Source: Chlamydomonas sphaeroides (lineage: Eukaryota; Chlorophyta; Chlorophyceae; Chlamydomonadales; Chlamydomonadaceae). From it: a DNA stretch of 31,223 bases. The notes below the pieces were generated by a model. The model saw only the letters and a list, made by a program, of their open reading frames with translations, was not told where the DNA came from and did no database searches. The position numbers were made by a program, and so were the translations under genes. Location: NCBI GenBank assembly GCA_001662425.1, contig BDDC01000520.1, forward strand, positions 1 through 31,223, given 5' to 3'. Positions 11,826-22,565 of the stretch are shown one piece after another (position 1 is the stretch's first letter; each line of letters opens with the position of its first letter).

Positions 11826-12091
11826 GGGCAGTAAGTAGGGTGAGAGGACTACATTGGAGTCTGATGTGAATCACCGTGCGGTACATGAGGGTAGTGTAGC
11901 GCCGGCAAAGTATCTGCAAGGGGAAATGCCCGCTGCAATTGGCGGTCGCAGCTGAGTGAGGCAAGGGCCGTTACAAGGCCAGGATCGCGGTGCGGACATA
12001 ACAAGAGGGGACGCGTGTCGGGCCCGCGAGAGTAGCCGTTGGTTGGCCGTTGAGCGGTGCGTTTTGCCTACGATGACGTGTACGACAACAT

Positions 12092-12366
12092 GTCAACCGA
12101 TCGATGACATGGTTGACCTGGGTGACTAAGGTACGAGGCCTTGGGCTCAGTGAGCCTGATGACGGATGATAGTGACCCTCGTCCAAGTCACCCCAGGTGG
12201 CGCCGAACGGCCGAACATGGTAGCCCACGCGGAACTTGCCAAGAATGGTCGACTTCACTAGCCTTAGAGCGGCTGAAGTTACCTAGCCCGGGTGACTTGA
12301 GCCCCGAATGGTCAACCGGTCGATGACACGGTTGACCTGGGTGATTAACGTACAAGGCCTTGGGCT
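12092..12366. repeat. 56-bp direct repeats with internal inverted repeats
   Basis: Copies at 12092-12147 and 12311-12366 match at 51 of 56 positions. Each begins with an imperfect palindrome (GTCAACC, 12-bp spacer, GGTTGAC) and ends in GGCCTTGGGCT. Between them, 12184-12196 (AGTCACCCCAGGT) is nearly the reverse complement of ACCTGGGTGACT in copy one. CAAGTCACC and GGTGACTTG form another inverted pair. The mix of direct and inverted short repeats resembles a small non-autonomous mobile element or its decayed cluster. Confidence 0.65.
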
Positions 12367-12782
12367 TTCGTACCAAAACAACGCAAATACATGAAGGTAG
12401 CATATTCAGCGATTTGGCATAGGAGAAATAAGGGGTGGCGCGGAACCGGAGTGGGGCAGGGGAAGAGGGCGAGGGGCACGAGGGCTGGGGAGGGCAAGGG
12501 GTGAAAGGGGGGGGGAAGGCCGGGGGTTAGCGGCCGTGGCGAAGGTGCGACTGCACGGCTGCTGTGAAGTTCGTAACTCGCAAGGAGCGAGGTCTACGGC
12601 TATCTGGCCTTGTTGCTTTCGTTCAGTCTCCTTGCCTGCTGCCTTGCAAAAATAACAAGACGCGTCCGGCGCCGACTAGCCACCTCCTGCACGCATCGTT
12701 GACTGTGCGGCTTGCGACGCCCAGCAGCATGCCTTGCTAACATTTTCCACTGTCGACGACTTTGCGCGGGAGCGCGGGCGCC

Positions 12783-15390
12783 ATGGCCTCTTCACAGGGT
12801 GCGGCGAACTGGGAGCTTCTCTGCTGCCAATGCCGTTCCACTTACTCTTGGCCTCCATGCGATGCAGATGTGCGCCGGATGGCGCTGGGCGTCCTCCAGT
12901 CGCGGCTCATGGACGGCAGGACGCTGGCAGAAGAGTTTCGAACCGTGGTTGCGCGCGACTACCATATTCGCCACACCTATTGCAGCGCGCAGGCACCAGA
13001 GAACACGCCGAAGAACCGGTGAGCCTGGGGGTTGCTGGTTGCTGGGGGCGTTTTTTGGGGGGGGGGCGGGGGAGGGGGCGGGGACGGTGGACTGGATTTG
13101 GCATGGTTACATGCCGTGACAGCTACATATGGCACACTATGACTGGATACCGCGCTCAACAGCAACAACAACAACAGCCGCAGCTCGCAGTTGGCTGTGA
13201 CACGCGCACTGCCAGCACACTAGGGGGTGCCCCGCCAGGCTACCACGTTTTGCCGCTACGAAGGGTGCGGTTACATTTGTGGCACATTCACCCGCACACA
13301 TTAGTAGTTAGTACCAACAGTCAGCGAGTCATGGCGCTAGAATACTGTACGCCCGGAGCAGCTACACGGCAGCCGCGCGCGACGCCTGCCACTTGACGAT
13401 AATGTGGCCGAGTACCTTAGCCTTGGTCTCTGCGTAGACGCCGGGCTTGGCCCTCTTCAGGGGCCCGCGGCGGAAGCCCACGCACGTACTGGGGTCGCAC
13501 GCAGCCGCCCGCACCCCACCCCTGCACGGCCCTGGAGCAGGCTTTGCGCAGCAAGTACTGCGTGCCCCACAGCGCCAAGGAGGGCAGCGCCGCCAGCGCC
13601 ACGCTGCATACCCAGCAGTGCTGCCGGCTGGGGTGTGCTGGGACCGGGCAGTGGCGGCAGCAGCGCTCGCCAGGCGGTGCCGGACGTGAAGCAGAAGCAG
13701 CAGCTGGCGCGGCGCGAGGCACCGGGGCAGGAGGGCAGGGGGCAAGGCCGCTGCGGTCGCCGCTGGCGCCTATGCTCTTGTGCTCATGCCCTTCGATGCG
13801 CCCCTGTCACGCACGTCACGCACCCCTCACCCTCGTACACCGCACATCCCTCACACCTAGTACACCGCACATCCTTCACACCTAATAAACCGCACATCCC
13901 TCACACCTAGTACACCGCACATCCCTCACACATAGTACACCGCACATCCCTCACACATAGTACACACGCCGGCCCCGGGTGCTTCCAACCTTGCCGCCGG
14001 TACGCACCCCCGCCACCCCGCCCCTGCCCCTGCCCCTTCTCCCCTGCCCCCCCTCCGCAGCTACGTCAACGTGCTGCCCTACGACCACAACAGGGTGCTG
14101 CTGCGGCCTTGCAGCACCGCCGGGGAGCCCCCCGGCGCCGCCGCCCAGGCGGAGGCCTGCAACGGCGCCCCCCACGCCGACACCCACAGCACGCCGCCCG
14201 TGGCGACGCGGCCGCGCTCCTCCACCCCGGGCGACTACATCAACGCCTCCCACGTGGCCCACCTGGACACGCAGTGCGGCTTTGACGTGCGCTACATCGC
14301 CTGCCAGGGCCCGCTGGCCGCCACAGTGCCCGACTTTTGGCGCATGGTGTGGACCGAGGGCGTGGGCGCGGTGGTGATGCTGACCAACACCGTGGAGCGC
14401 GGCGTCACCAAGTGCACGCCCTACTACCCGGCGCAGCCCAGCACCCGCATGCCGCTGCAGGCGCAGCCCGGGTCGGCCGCGGCCAGGGGCGGCTGCGGCG
14501 GCTGCGCGTGCGCGGCGCCCTCGGCCGCCTGCCTGGAGGAGTTGGTGACGCTGAGCAGCACTGCGCTGGCGGGGGGCGACCTCACGCACACCCGCCTGGC
14601 GCTGGTGCCGGCCGCCGCGGCCGCGGCGCCCCAGAACGGCAGCGGCGGCGGGCCCCCCGCTGCGCTGGTGCCCCGTGAGGTGGTGCACCTGCACTACAAC
14701 TGCTGGCCCGACCACGGCACGCCCGCTGACAGCGGCGCCATCCGCCAGCTGTGCGACCTGCTGCGGCCGGTGCGCGAGGCGGGCGGCGCCGTGGTGGTGC
14801 ACTGCAGCGCCGGCATCGGCCGCACGGGCACCTTCTGCGCAATCGACATCATGCGCCGCCGCATCGACTGCCTGGCGCAGCGCGCAGAGGCCAGCCCCGG
14901 CAGCGTCAGCGCGGAGGCTGTGCAGGTGCGCGGCAGCGCAGGGGGAGGCGCAGGGGCGGGGGGCAGGGGGACAGCGCAGAGACGCGGTGGGGAGGGCGGG
15001 CGCGGGGCAGCCCCCTGCGCGGGTCGGAGGTACCGCAGTGGGGCAGGAGCGACCTGCTGCGCCGGCGCCCTCGCCGTTGACATGTCTGGCTGCGCTCGTG
15101 CTGGTTGGGTCGTTGCCGCTGCGCTGCTAGGGCCGAGCATCCACCCGCCCAGCACTGCGGCAGCACCTCTGACTGCCCTCCCGGCCCGCCCCTTCCTCCC
15201 CGCCCTACCCTCCTTCCCATAGGCCGCGCTCAACCTGCCCGACCTGGTGCACTCGCTGCGCCGGCAGCGCTGCGGCATGGTGCAGACCCTGGAGCAGTAC
15301 GCGTTCTGCTACCAGGCGCTGGCGGAGGAGCTGGCGGCGGGGTTCGAGGGGAAAGGGGGCGGGGGGACGGCGGGGCGGGGCAGGCGGTAG
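12783..15390 (+). CDS. Classical protein tyrosine phosphatase, 3 exons
   Basis: Predicted cytosolic phosphotyrosine phosphatase of about 422 aa. Exons: 12783-13018, 14061-14925, 15223-15390; phases agree and the total is 1269 nt. All signature loops are present: the substrate-recognition KNRY (residues 77-80), split by intron 1 and followed by VNVLPYDHNRV; DYINASHV; the WPD loop CWPDHGTP with the general-acid Asp296; the P-loop HCSAGIGRTGTF with nucleophile Cys327 and Arg333; and the Q-loop MVQTLEQYAFCY with Gln388. No signal peptide, membrane helix or extra domain is visible. Two low-complexity insertions interrupt the domain: about 38 residues before DYINAS, and a Gly/Cys/Ala-rich stretch after TPYYPAQ. 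The C terminus ends in a Gly/Arg-rich tail. The ATG at 12783 has a good GCCATGG context. The gene is convergent with the downstream PLAA gene, and I found no TGTAA between the two stops. Enzyme class is firm; the substrate is unknown. Confidence 0.92.
13391..13635 (-). other. Coding-like antisense segment inside phosphatase intron 1
   Basis: Inside the unusually long (about 1.04 kb) first intron, the minus strand has peptide-like stretches with ordinary amino-acid composition. One, after an acceptor-like GGCAG, reads CSVALAALPSLALWGTQYLL and continues RKACSRAVQ (a hydrophobic helix followed by basic residues). The other, in a different frame, reads CVGFRRGPLKRAKPGVYAET and continues into KAKVLGHIIVKWQ and a stop. 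I could not join them with a plausible intron or find an upstream start. It may be a nested gene, a degenerate gene fragment or chance. Confidence 0.25.
13835..13966. repeat. 25-bp tandem repeat in phosphatase intron 1
   Basis: Five tandem copies of a 25-bp unit (GTACACCGCACATCCCTCAC plus ACCTA) run from 13835 to 13959 with a partial sixth. Copies differ at one to three positions. There are no spacers between copies. The array lies about 100 bp before the 3' splice site of intron 1. Confidence 0.9.
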
Positions 15391-16682
15391 CGCCCGCATG
15401 CCATGCCATGCCATGGGCTGCGCGCGAGGGCGCACCGGCAACCACCGATGGTGTGCGGCACAGGGCGGCGTGAGGTGTTTCATAAGGGCCGCATACCGGT
15501 ACGACAGGAGTGAAGCGGGCTGTGAGATTGATGAGCACGACAACGTTACGTTGCGTCAGCGCGGCTGCTGACGGGGCCCTGTGTGTCGTGCGTCTGGCGG
15601 GTGGTGCCGTACAGGGGCCGGGGGCTCCCTCCCTGGCCGGTCACTACAGCGCCATGACGCGCAGGGGGCCGGCAGGGAGGGAGGGGCAGGGGGGAGGCGC
15701 GCGGCGGGGGATGGGGTCCCGAGTGTCATGAACCGAGCAAGTAGCTTTATTTTTTGGGGCCGGCCGGGCCGTGGCCGCGGGTCGTGTCGCTGCTGCGACC
15801 TGGCGGGGCGAGGCGGGGCCCACGCAGGGTGACGTGTCCGTGGTGTGGGGGGCGACGTGAGAGCTCTGTGGGGGCGGGCGGCAGCGGGGCCATGGCAGCC
15901 CGGCGGGCTGCGGCCGCATGCATGTCAGCACGGCGGGCGCCCACCGCTGTCTGTGAGGCCGTGTCCGTGAGGCTGCCTGACGCGGCCTGCGCCCATGAGG
16001 GGACAGCCGCTGCCCTCAGGTGTCGGCGCAGCAGCGCCATGGCACCAGCCATAGCACAGGTTTGCAGCGGTGCACCTCCCGCGCCTGGGCCGCGAGCGCC
16101 AGCGGCAGCCGTGCTGCCATGCCTGGCAGGAATGGTTCAAGATGCTTGGTTCCATCAGACGGGGACGGGGTTGGGGCGTCGCCACTCATCCAGCGCGGGG
16201 CGACCGAGCAGCGAGGCGGCGAACGCGGCGTGGCGTCCTCAGGTGGCATTGCGTGCCAGTAGGACACGAGAGGCTGTTTGCGGTATTGATTTCGCATTCA
16301 CGCCAACCTGGGCACCCACAAGCCCGCAGCCCCGCCCCCGCCTCACTGCCTGCGCTAGAGCCCGGCCCGCGACTCGCGCTGCGCCCCGTTGCCGGCACTT
16401 TGCCTAGCCGCCTGTGGCAAGCTGCGTGGCGGCCTTGCCCTCCGCTGCGCCTGCGTCCTGCGGCATCGGGCGGCGGCCGGGCCCCCACCGCCCCAGCTGC
16501 TTGGCCGTCATAATGCCGTCGAAGCCCTGCTCACACTGCCCGCCTGCACCGCCCCGCCAGCGAGCCACCTGCCGCCTGCCCGCCACCCCACCCCGCCTGT
16601 GCCTGTGCCCGTGGCTACGCACCCGTGTGCGCCCATCCCCCCACTCTCAACGGCACCACCCCCGTGCACTTCCCCCGTCCGC
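15391..16682. other. Convergent intergenic region
   Basis: About 1.3 kb between the stop codons of the phosphatase (plus) and PLAA (minus). It should contain both 3' untranslated regions. Frames stay open on both strands because of G+C content, but none has splice-consistent or recognisable coding content. I found no TGTAA on either strand, so both transcript ends are unplaced. Confidence 0.5.
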
Positions 16683-19600
16683 TCAGCGCCCCTCAATCTT
16701 GACCCCCGTGGCGCGCGCGATGACGGCCGTCACATCGATGCCCACCTGGCAGCCAAGGGGGAGGAGGCCAGGTGACGGGCAGAGGGCGCTCAGAGCGAGA
16801 GCGATGGGTGATGGCCCACGGCACCCCTCACTTCTGGCACCCCAAGTGGCGCCTTGCCGCGCGCCTTCCAAGTCCCGTACCCCGCCGGCCCCCTCATGCC
16901 CCTATCGTCAAGCCCCTCACGCCCCTCCCCTCCATGTCTTGCCCCCCCCACCTGCAGCAGCTTGTGCTCCGCGGCGCCGCCCCCCCGGGCCGCCGTCATG
17001 ACGTCGTGGATGCGGTCGTTGATGTCCAGGTCCTTGGCCACCTGGGAGGACGAGGGGAGAGGCGGGGGGATGGGGGACAGAGGAGAGCAGGACAGGGAGA
17101 GCATGTGCCCAAGCCCTGCCCTGCCTGTACTGTTGCGCACCGGGCAGCTGCCTTGCCCTGGCCCGCCCCCACCCCCTCGCCCCACCTGGCACAGGTCCCT
17201 GCCGCCCGCCTCCAGCAGCGTGCCCGCAGCCACCAGGCAGCGGAACACCGTGTCGGCCTCCGCCACCACCTCGCTGGGGGGCACCGCGGACAGCAGCTCC
17301 AGGCCCGCGGACAGAGCCTGGCGGCAGGGGCCATGCGGTGGCGGAAGGGTGTGTGTGATGGGCCCAGTCACAACGCGCTCTTTGCAGCGTGCCCCAAGCC
17401 TTCTGCCTCCCTCCCCTAACCCCCGCCCTCCCTCCCCCTCCTCGCCCTCCTCCTCGCCCCCACCTGCAGCGGCACCAGCTCCGCCTGCTGCTGCGGCAGC
17501 TGCCCGGTGCCCGCCGCCGCCGCCAGGTTGACCAGCAGGCTGGCCAGGCTCAGCCGCACCGCCTTGCTGGCGGAGGGCGCCGCGGCGGGGGCCGCCAGGC
17601 GGTCCAGGCAGCACGAGGCGCCGCCCAGCAGCCAGCCCCGCAGCGGGCCGGGCCGCGCGCAGGCGTTGGTGGCAAGGCGCAGCGCCAGCTGGTGGTTGGC
17701 GGCCTGGGGCGAGGAGGCGGCCAGCGCCAGGGCGCCCGCCAGCGTGCCTGCGGGGCGGGCCGGAGGAAGCGAGGTGTGGGCGGCGCGAGGCAGGCGGCAG
17801 GCGGGTGTGCCGCGAAGCAGCAGCTCCAGTGCCTGGTGGGGGTGGCGGCGCTGTGCCGGGTGCCTGAGTGCGCTAGCCCGGGTCCAGGGCCCCCGCCCCA
17901 CCCGGCTGGGGCTGCTCAGCCGCCAGGTCTCCCGCCATGGAGGGCTCCGCCAGCAGCGCCGCGCCGCCGCCCGCCGCCCCGTCCAGCGCCGCCAGCCGCG
18001 CCAGGTCCAGGGCGGGGAACAGGCAGGCGACCGGCCACGACAGCAGCCGCCGCAGCAGCGACACGTCCGCCGGCAGGATGATGGGCGGCGAGGAGGGCGA
18101 GGCCTGCGAGGCGGCGGCGGCCCGCGGCAGCTTGGCCAGCAGCGCCTCCAGCACGCCTGCGTTGGTGGTGTGGCGGGTGGGGGCCCAGGGGGCGGGGGGC
18201 GGGGGCGCGCATGAACAGCAGGGTGTCAGGAGGGGAGCTGGCCCAGGCCCTACGAAAGAAGCAACGTGATGGCTGCCGCTGCCAAACCACGTCCCGTCTG
18301 CGCCGGCCCCACGGGCAGTCCCCACCCCACCCCGCCCGCACCTCCCGGCGCCAGCTCCGCCTCGCTCAGCTGCTGCGGCTGCGGCACGGAGCCGTTGAAC
18401 TCGCGGATCTTGCGGCCCAGGGCCTGGGGGTCGAGAGGGACGGGGACAAAGCACACGGCAGGAGGGCCATCGGAGACTGCTCAGGCGCCTCCGCGCAGAC
18501 GGCTGCACGCCGCCTGCTGCTGCGCCCAACCTGAGTCACCCGCGCCCCACCCCGGGGCTGTCTGCACACCCGGCCCCAGTTTCCGGGCGCCCCCCCCCCA
18601 CCTCCAGTGTGGGCACGTTGTCAAAGGCCAGGCAGGTGTGGCAGGGCACGAAGGTGGAAGACACGGCGGGCAGCGCGCCGCCGCCTGAGGGGGGGGGACC
18701 CGGGGCAATGGGCAGGATCAGGGCGGGAGGGCGCTGAGCCCGGGCAGGCGCTGCAGCAGTGCACCGCAGCAGCCAGGCGCGGTTGCCGTGCCGCTCGTCG
18801 GCCCGGTGGCCCCTCTGCAGGCCATGTGCCCCACGCGTCACCCACCGCGGCCTCCCCCTCCCGTGAAGGGGTCCACGCCGCCCCCCGTGATGGACATGGG
18901 CGCAGCCGACGAGGGCAGTCCGCCAGCTGGGCGGGGCGGCGGGCGCGAGCCGGCCCCCCCTCCCGTGAAGGGGTCGCAGAAGCCGCCGGTGATGTCCATG
19001 GGCTCGGGCCCTGAGGAGGCCCCCGGCTTGGCACCGCCCGTGTTCTGCGTGATGAACTGCACGATCTGGGGTAAGGGCACGGGAGGGAGGGGAGGGAGGG
19101 GCAAGATAGGGAGAGGGGGATGCATGTTGGGTTGAGGAGACGCGGCGTCCCCATGCGGGCCAGCCACAATTACAGACAGCGGGGTTATGACAAATGACAT
19201 GGGGGGAGGAGGCACGGCCGTTCATGAGGGCCACCGTTATGAGGGCCGCCATCCGGCATGCCCCTCGCCGCCGCCCTTCTCAACCGGGGTGTCGCGCTCT
19301 ATCCGTTCTTACTCCTCCTGCCCCCTCCCCTCCCCTACCCCTACCTGCTCCTGGAAGTAGGCCGGCAGCTCGTGCTCCGCGATGAAGCGCTGCGCCACCA
19401 GGTACGGGTTCTCGTGCGCGTCCAGGGCCAGCTTCTTGGAGGGCAGCCCCTCGCCGATCTGGAGGGGTAGGAGGCCAGGTGGGCAGCACGGATGGGCTAG
19501 GCACAGCGAGGGCATGGCGGGGACGGCACCCCAGCAGCGACCGCACTCCCGTCCCTGCCCACCTGCAGTAACCTACACGGCCTGCGCTGCTGCTGCAGTC

Positions 19601-22565
19601 GTCCAACTGTCAGGGCTCGCAACTGTCAGGGCCCGCAGCCCCCACTCAGCCCCCACTCACAGGCCGCCCCCACCCCCGGCGCCCACCTCCACATCGAAAA
19701 CGAAGTCCCACTCGCGGCCGTTCCAATACTGCGGATGGCGGCACATGGCGCGGCCGCACGGGGGCAGGCAGGACAGGAATGACTGGCCACCGGCTGTGCG
19801 GTTGCAGCACGCGGCCCGCCAGTGCTTCCCAGAGCCTGCAGCCACCAGCCCGCCAGCCAGGGAGAGGGGAGGGGCCGCAGCCGCACCTTCTTGGAGCCGC
19901 CCGCCTTCACGCCGCCCTGCGGGACCGTGCGGGACAATAGGAAGGCGGTGCGCCGGCATTACACGCGCCGCTGCCCAGGCACGCCCGCAGCGCCGCCAGG
20001 TCCCCCCTGCACCACCCACCGCGGGCCCCTCCACGACCACACCGATCTTCTCCCACTGGAAGGCCTTGGAGTCCCAGGCATACGCCACAACGTCACCTGT
20101 CGGGGCATCGGGATAGGGGGGAGGGGGAGGGAGGGGCCCGCGCAGCGACGGGTGGGCGCGGCTCGCGGCCGTGGCAGCACCATGGCGGCGCCATGCCAGC
20201 TGCGCGCAAACCCTAGACCCACCCGCCCGCCCGCCCCCTGCCCCTCGCACCTGTGGCCCCGTCTCGCACAAACTTGTTCTCTCCGTCCTTGCCGCCCGGC
20301 TGGCTCAGGGCGTACTGCTCCTCCACCTTGAGGCCGGGGGGCAGGCCGCCGCCGCCGCCACCACCCTGGTTGCCGCCGCCGTCCGCTCCCGCCGCCGCCG
20401 CCTCCTTGGCCGCCCTGCGCTCCGCCAGCTGCGCGTCCAGCGCCTCACGCAGCTCCGGCGGCCCCGCCCGCTCGGGCCCCGGGCCCCACAGCCGCGCCAC
20501 TGCGTCGGAGCAGCCGCTGACCAGGTCGCCCCCGGGGGTGAAGTCCACCGCCCAGATGTTGCCAGGGTGCTCGATCACCTGTGGGGCGGTAGGGCGGCGG
20601 TAAGGCGGTAGGCGAGGTAGGGGAAGGTCGCGGAAGGGGCTGCGGCCGCCCACCCGCCCCATCCTGCCCAGCCCCTCGCCAGACCGCCCCCCGCCCCCGG
20701 TCCGCACCTGCAGGCACTCGCCGCTGGGCCGCCACAGGCGCACCGTGTTGTCCTCGCTGCCCGAGGCCAGCAGCACGCCGCCCCCCGGCCCCGCCGCCCC
20801 GGTGGCCGCAATGCAGTAGACGATGGCGGTGTGGCCCACCAGCTCCGACAGCAGCGAGCCGGTGGAGTCCCACACCTGGCCCCGGGGGCCAGGGGGCACG
20901 AGGGGGCCGGGGGACGGGCAGGGTCGGCCAAGGGAGCTAGGGGCCAGGGGCCAGGGGCCGGGGGCCGGGGGCCGGGGGCCGGGGGCCAGGGGCCGGGCAC
21001 ACTGCGACGAAAGTCTGCATCCAGAGCGAGGCGGTCACGGCCCCCTCCCACCCAACCGCTTCACTTGGCCCCACTCACGGCCGTGCCCCCTGCCCCATCC
21101 CCCCCTTGCCTGTCCCCCCTCCCGCCCTCCTTCCCCATGCCCCGTCCTCCCGCACCTTGCACGTCATGTCATGGGAGGCGGTGGCGAAGCCCAGCCCGGG
21201 CACCGTGCAAATGCCGCTGAGGGGTGCGAGAGGGTGAAGGGCGGGTGCGGCAGGGCCTCGGCAGCTGCCCCCTGGCGGAGCCCGCAACCTGCGCCACCGT
21301 CCCGGCCGCCATCGCCCGCCGGCCCCCCCCCCTCGAGCCCTGCCAACGGTGCCCTCACCGCACTGTGTCCGTGTGCGCCTTGTAGGTGCGCAGGCAGGGG
21401 CCCCCTCCCGGGCCCCACAGCCGCACGGTGGTGTCGCCGCTGCCGCTCAGCAGCTCCCCGCCCGGCAGCACCACCAGGCACAGCACGGGGCCCTCGTGCC
21501 CGCTCAGCACGGCAGCGCACTTGCCGCCGCGCCACACACGCAGCGTCCTGCGCGGTGCGAGCAGCCATGGGGGCAGCGATGGGGGCCCTGCGTGCATGCG
21601 TCGCTTAGTAGTGCCTTGCACAGCCACCACAGTGCCGCGAATGAGTCAAGACGACCAGAGCCAGCGGCCGCAGCTGCCCTCCTCCCTTCCCCTCCCTTTC
21701 CCTCCCGGCCGCACTTGTCCAGCGAGGCCGACACAATAGCTCCTCCCGCGCCCCCCTCGGTGGACGGCAGCACCCCCAGCGCGGTGACCTGGTAGTCGTG
21801 GCCCTCCAGCACCGCCACGCAGGCGGCGGAGGCGGCGTCCCAAACCCGCACCGTCTTGTCGCGGGAGCCTGGCAGTGCCAGGAGGGGTTGGGGGGCAGCC
21901 GGGCGGTCGGCGAGGGGCCAGCCCCACCTTGTCCAGGAACTCTCCGCGCTGCGTTACCGACAGGCTTAATGCCGGTGCCCGTGCCCTCCTCCCCTCCACC
22001 CTTCCCTTGCCCCAAGGCGGTGTCCGCTCACCCGACACGATGGCCCCCTCGGGGTAGTCAGCGCTAAGGCCGGGCGGCAGGTACAGCACGGGGCCCACGA
22101 AGTCCGTGTGCCCCACCAGCGTCTGCGCCAGGGCGTAGCCCCCGCTGCTAGCGCTGCCCTCGCCGGCCGCCGCATCGGTCCACAGCTTGACGGTCTTGTC
22201 GCGGCTGCCCGTCAGCAGCCCCAGCGCAGTGCTCGCCACCCCGCGGACCTGCAGGGGGCCCAGGCGGGGCACAGCGGGACGGGCCCCGCACGTAAGGACA
22301 GCACTTTGGGGGGCTGCATTGACGTGCTTTGAATCAGTTGCATAGTGACGCAGCGCGCGGCCCAAGGCGCGATCTAGTTTAGGGCTCCATAGCTTGGCCG
22401 ACGCGAGGAACGGCAAACCTTAGGTAGCAATAATGCAAGATCAAAGTCGAGAGCAAGGGTGCTCATGTCGCCTAGCGCTGCCGACACTCCGCAAGCCGGC
22501 CTTACGTCTTCATCGTGTCCACGAAGCTCGCCACGCAGGTGAAACTCCAGCTCTGGAGCTGCCAT
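16683..22565 (-). CDS. PLAA: PLAA/Ufd3/Doa1-type ubiquitin-binding WD40-PFU-PUL protein, 19 exons
   Basis: Predicted 882 aa cofactor of Cdc48/p97 that binds ubiquitin and guides ubiquitinated cargo; human and yeast relatives are about 795 and 715 aa. Exons: 22565-22506, 22248-22032, 21868-21715, 21547-21359, 21216-21156, 20875-20708, 20578-20251, 20096-20020, 19916-19887, 19728-19687, 19458-19345, 19065-18846, 18684-18602, 18423-18342, 18156-17902, 17747-17464, 17317-17186, 17041-16952, 16745-16683; total 2649 nt with all phases consistent. A seven-bladed WD40 propeller spans about 8-310 (ELRGHDEDVRGVA, GSRDKTVKLW, GSRDKTVRVWD, GSGDTTVRLWG, GSEDNTVRLW). A PFU ubiquitin-binding domain spans about 375-495 (DVVAYAWDSKAFQWEKIG, YWNGREWDFVFDVEIGEG). 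A Gly-rich linker carries two DPFTGGG motifs. A helical PUL domain (the Cdc48-binding module) runs from about 600 to the end (KIREFNGSVPQPQQL, ASLLVNLAAAAG, VTAVIARATG). The start ATG is followed at once by the first WD repeat, as in orthologues. Confidence 0.95.
18856..19010 (-). repeat. Duplicated DPFTG motif in the PLAA linker
   Basis: Within the exon 19065-18846 two related peptides occur about 30 residues apart: PMDITGGFCDPFTGGG and PMSITGGGVDPFTGGG. The underlying DNA is also alike (both contain CCCTCCCGTGAAGGGGTC on the plus strand), so this looks like a local duplication. A DPFTG-type motif after the PFU domain is usual in PLAA orthologues. Confidence 0.75.
20940..20995. repeat. 7-bp G-rich tandem repeat in a PLAA intron
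   Basis: Eight uninterrupted copies of GGGGCC(A/G) lie on the plus strand in the intron between the exons at 21216-21156 and 20875-20708. On the transcribed RNA (minus strand) it would be C-rich, while the plus-strand DNA has runs of four to five G every 7 bp and could fold as a G-quadruplex. Confidence 0.9.

Larger units (their letters stand above)
10975..12782. other. Intergenic region: 3' UTR, repeat cluster, phosphatase promoter side
   Basis: About 1.8 kb. The left part is probably the 3' untranslated region of the coiled-coil gene, ending near the TGTAA at 11821. The middle carries the repeat cluster at 12092-12366. The segment at about 12419-12530 is strongly G-rich and purine-biased. 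It leads into the 5' region of the phosphatase gene. No coding exon is supported. Confidence 0.5.

Noticed and set aside
13391..13635. Resemblance of the antisense hydrophobic segment to the COX20/FAM36A helix region
   Set aside because: Only a loose pattern match to one helix. No upstream half of such a protein is visible in the intron, so no name was assigned.
13835..13966. CRISPR-like regular repeats of 25 bp
   Set aside because: The units are directly adjacent with no spacers, sit in a eukaryotic intron, and vary like an ordinary minisatellite.
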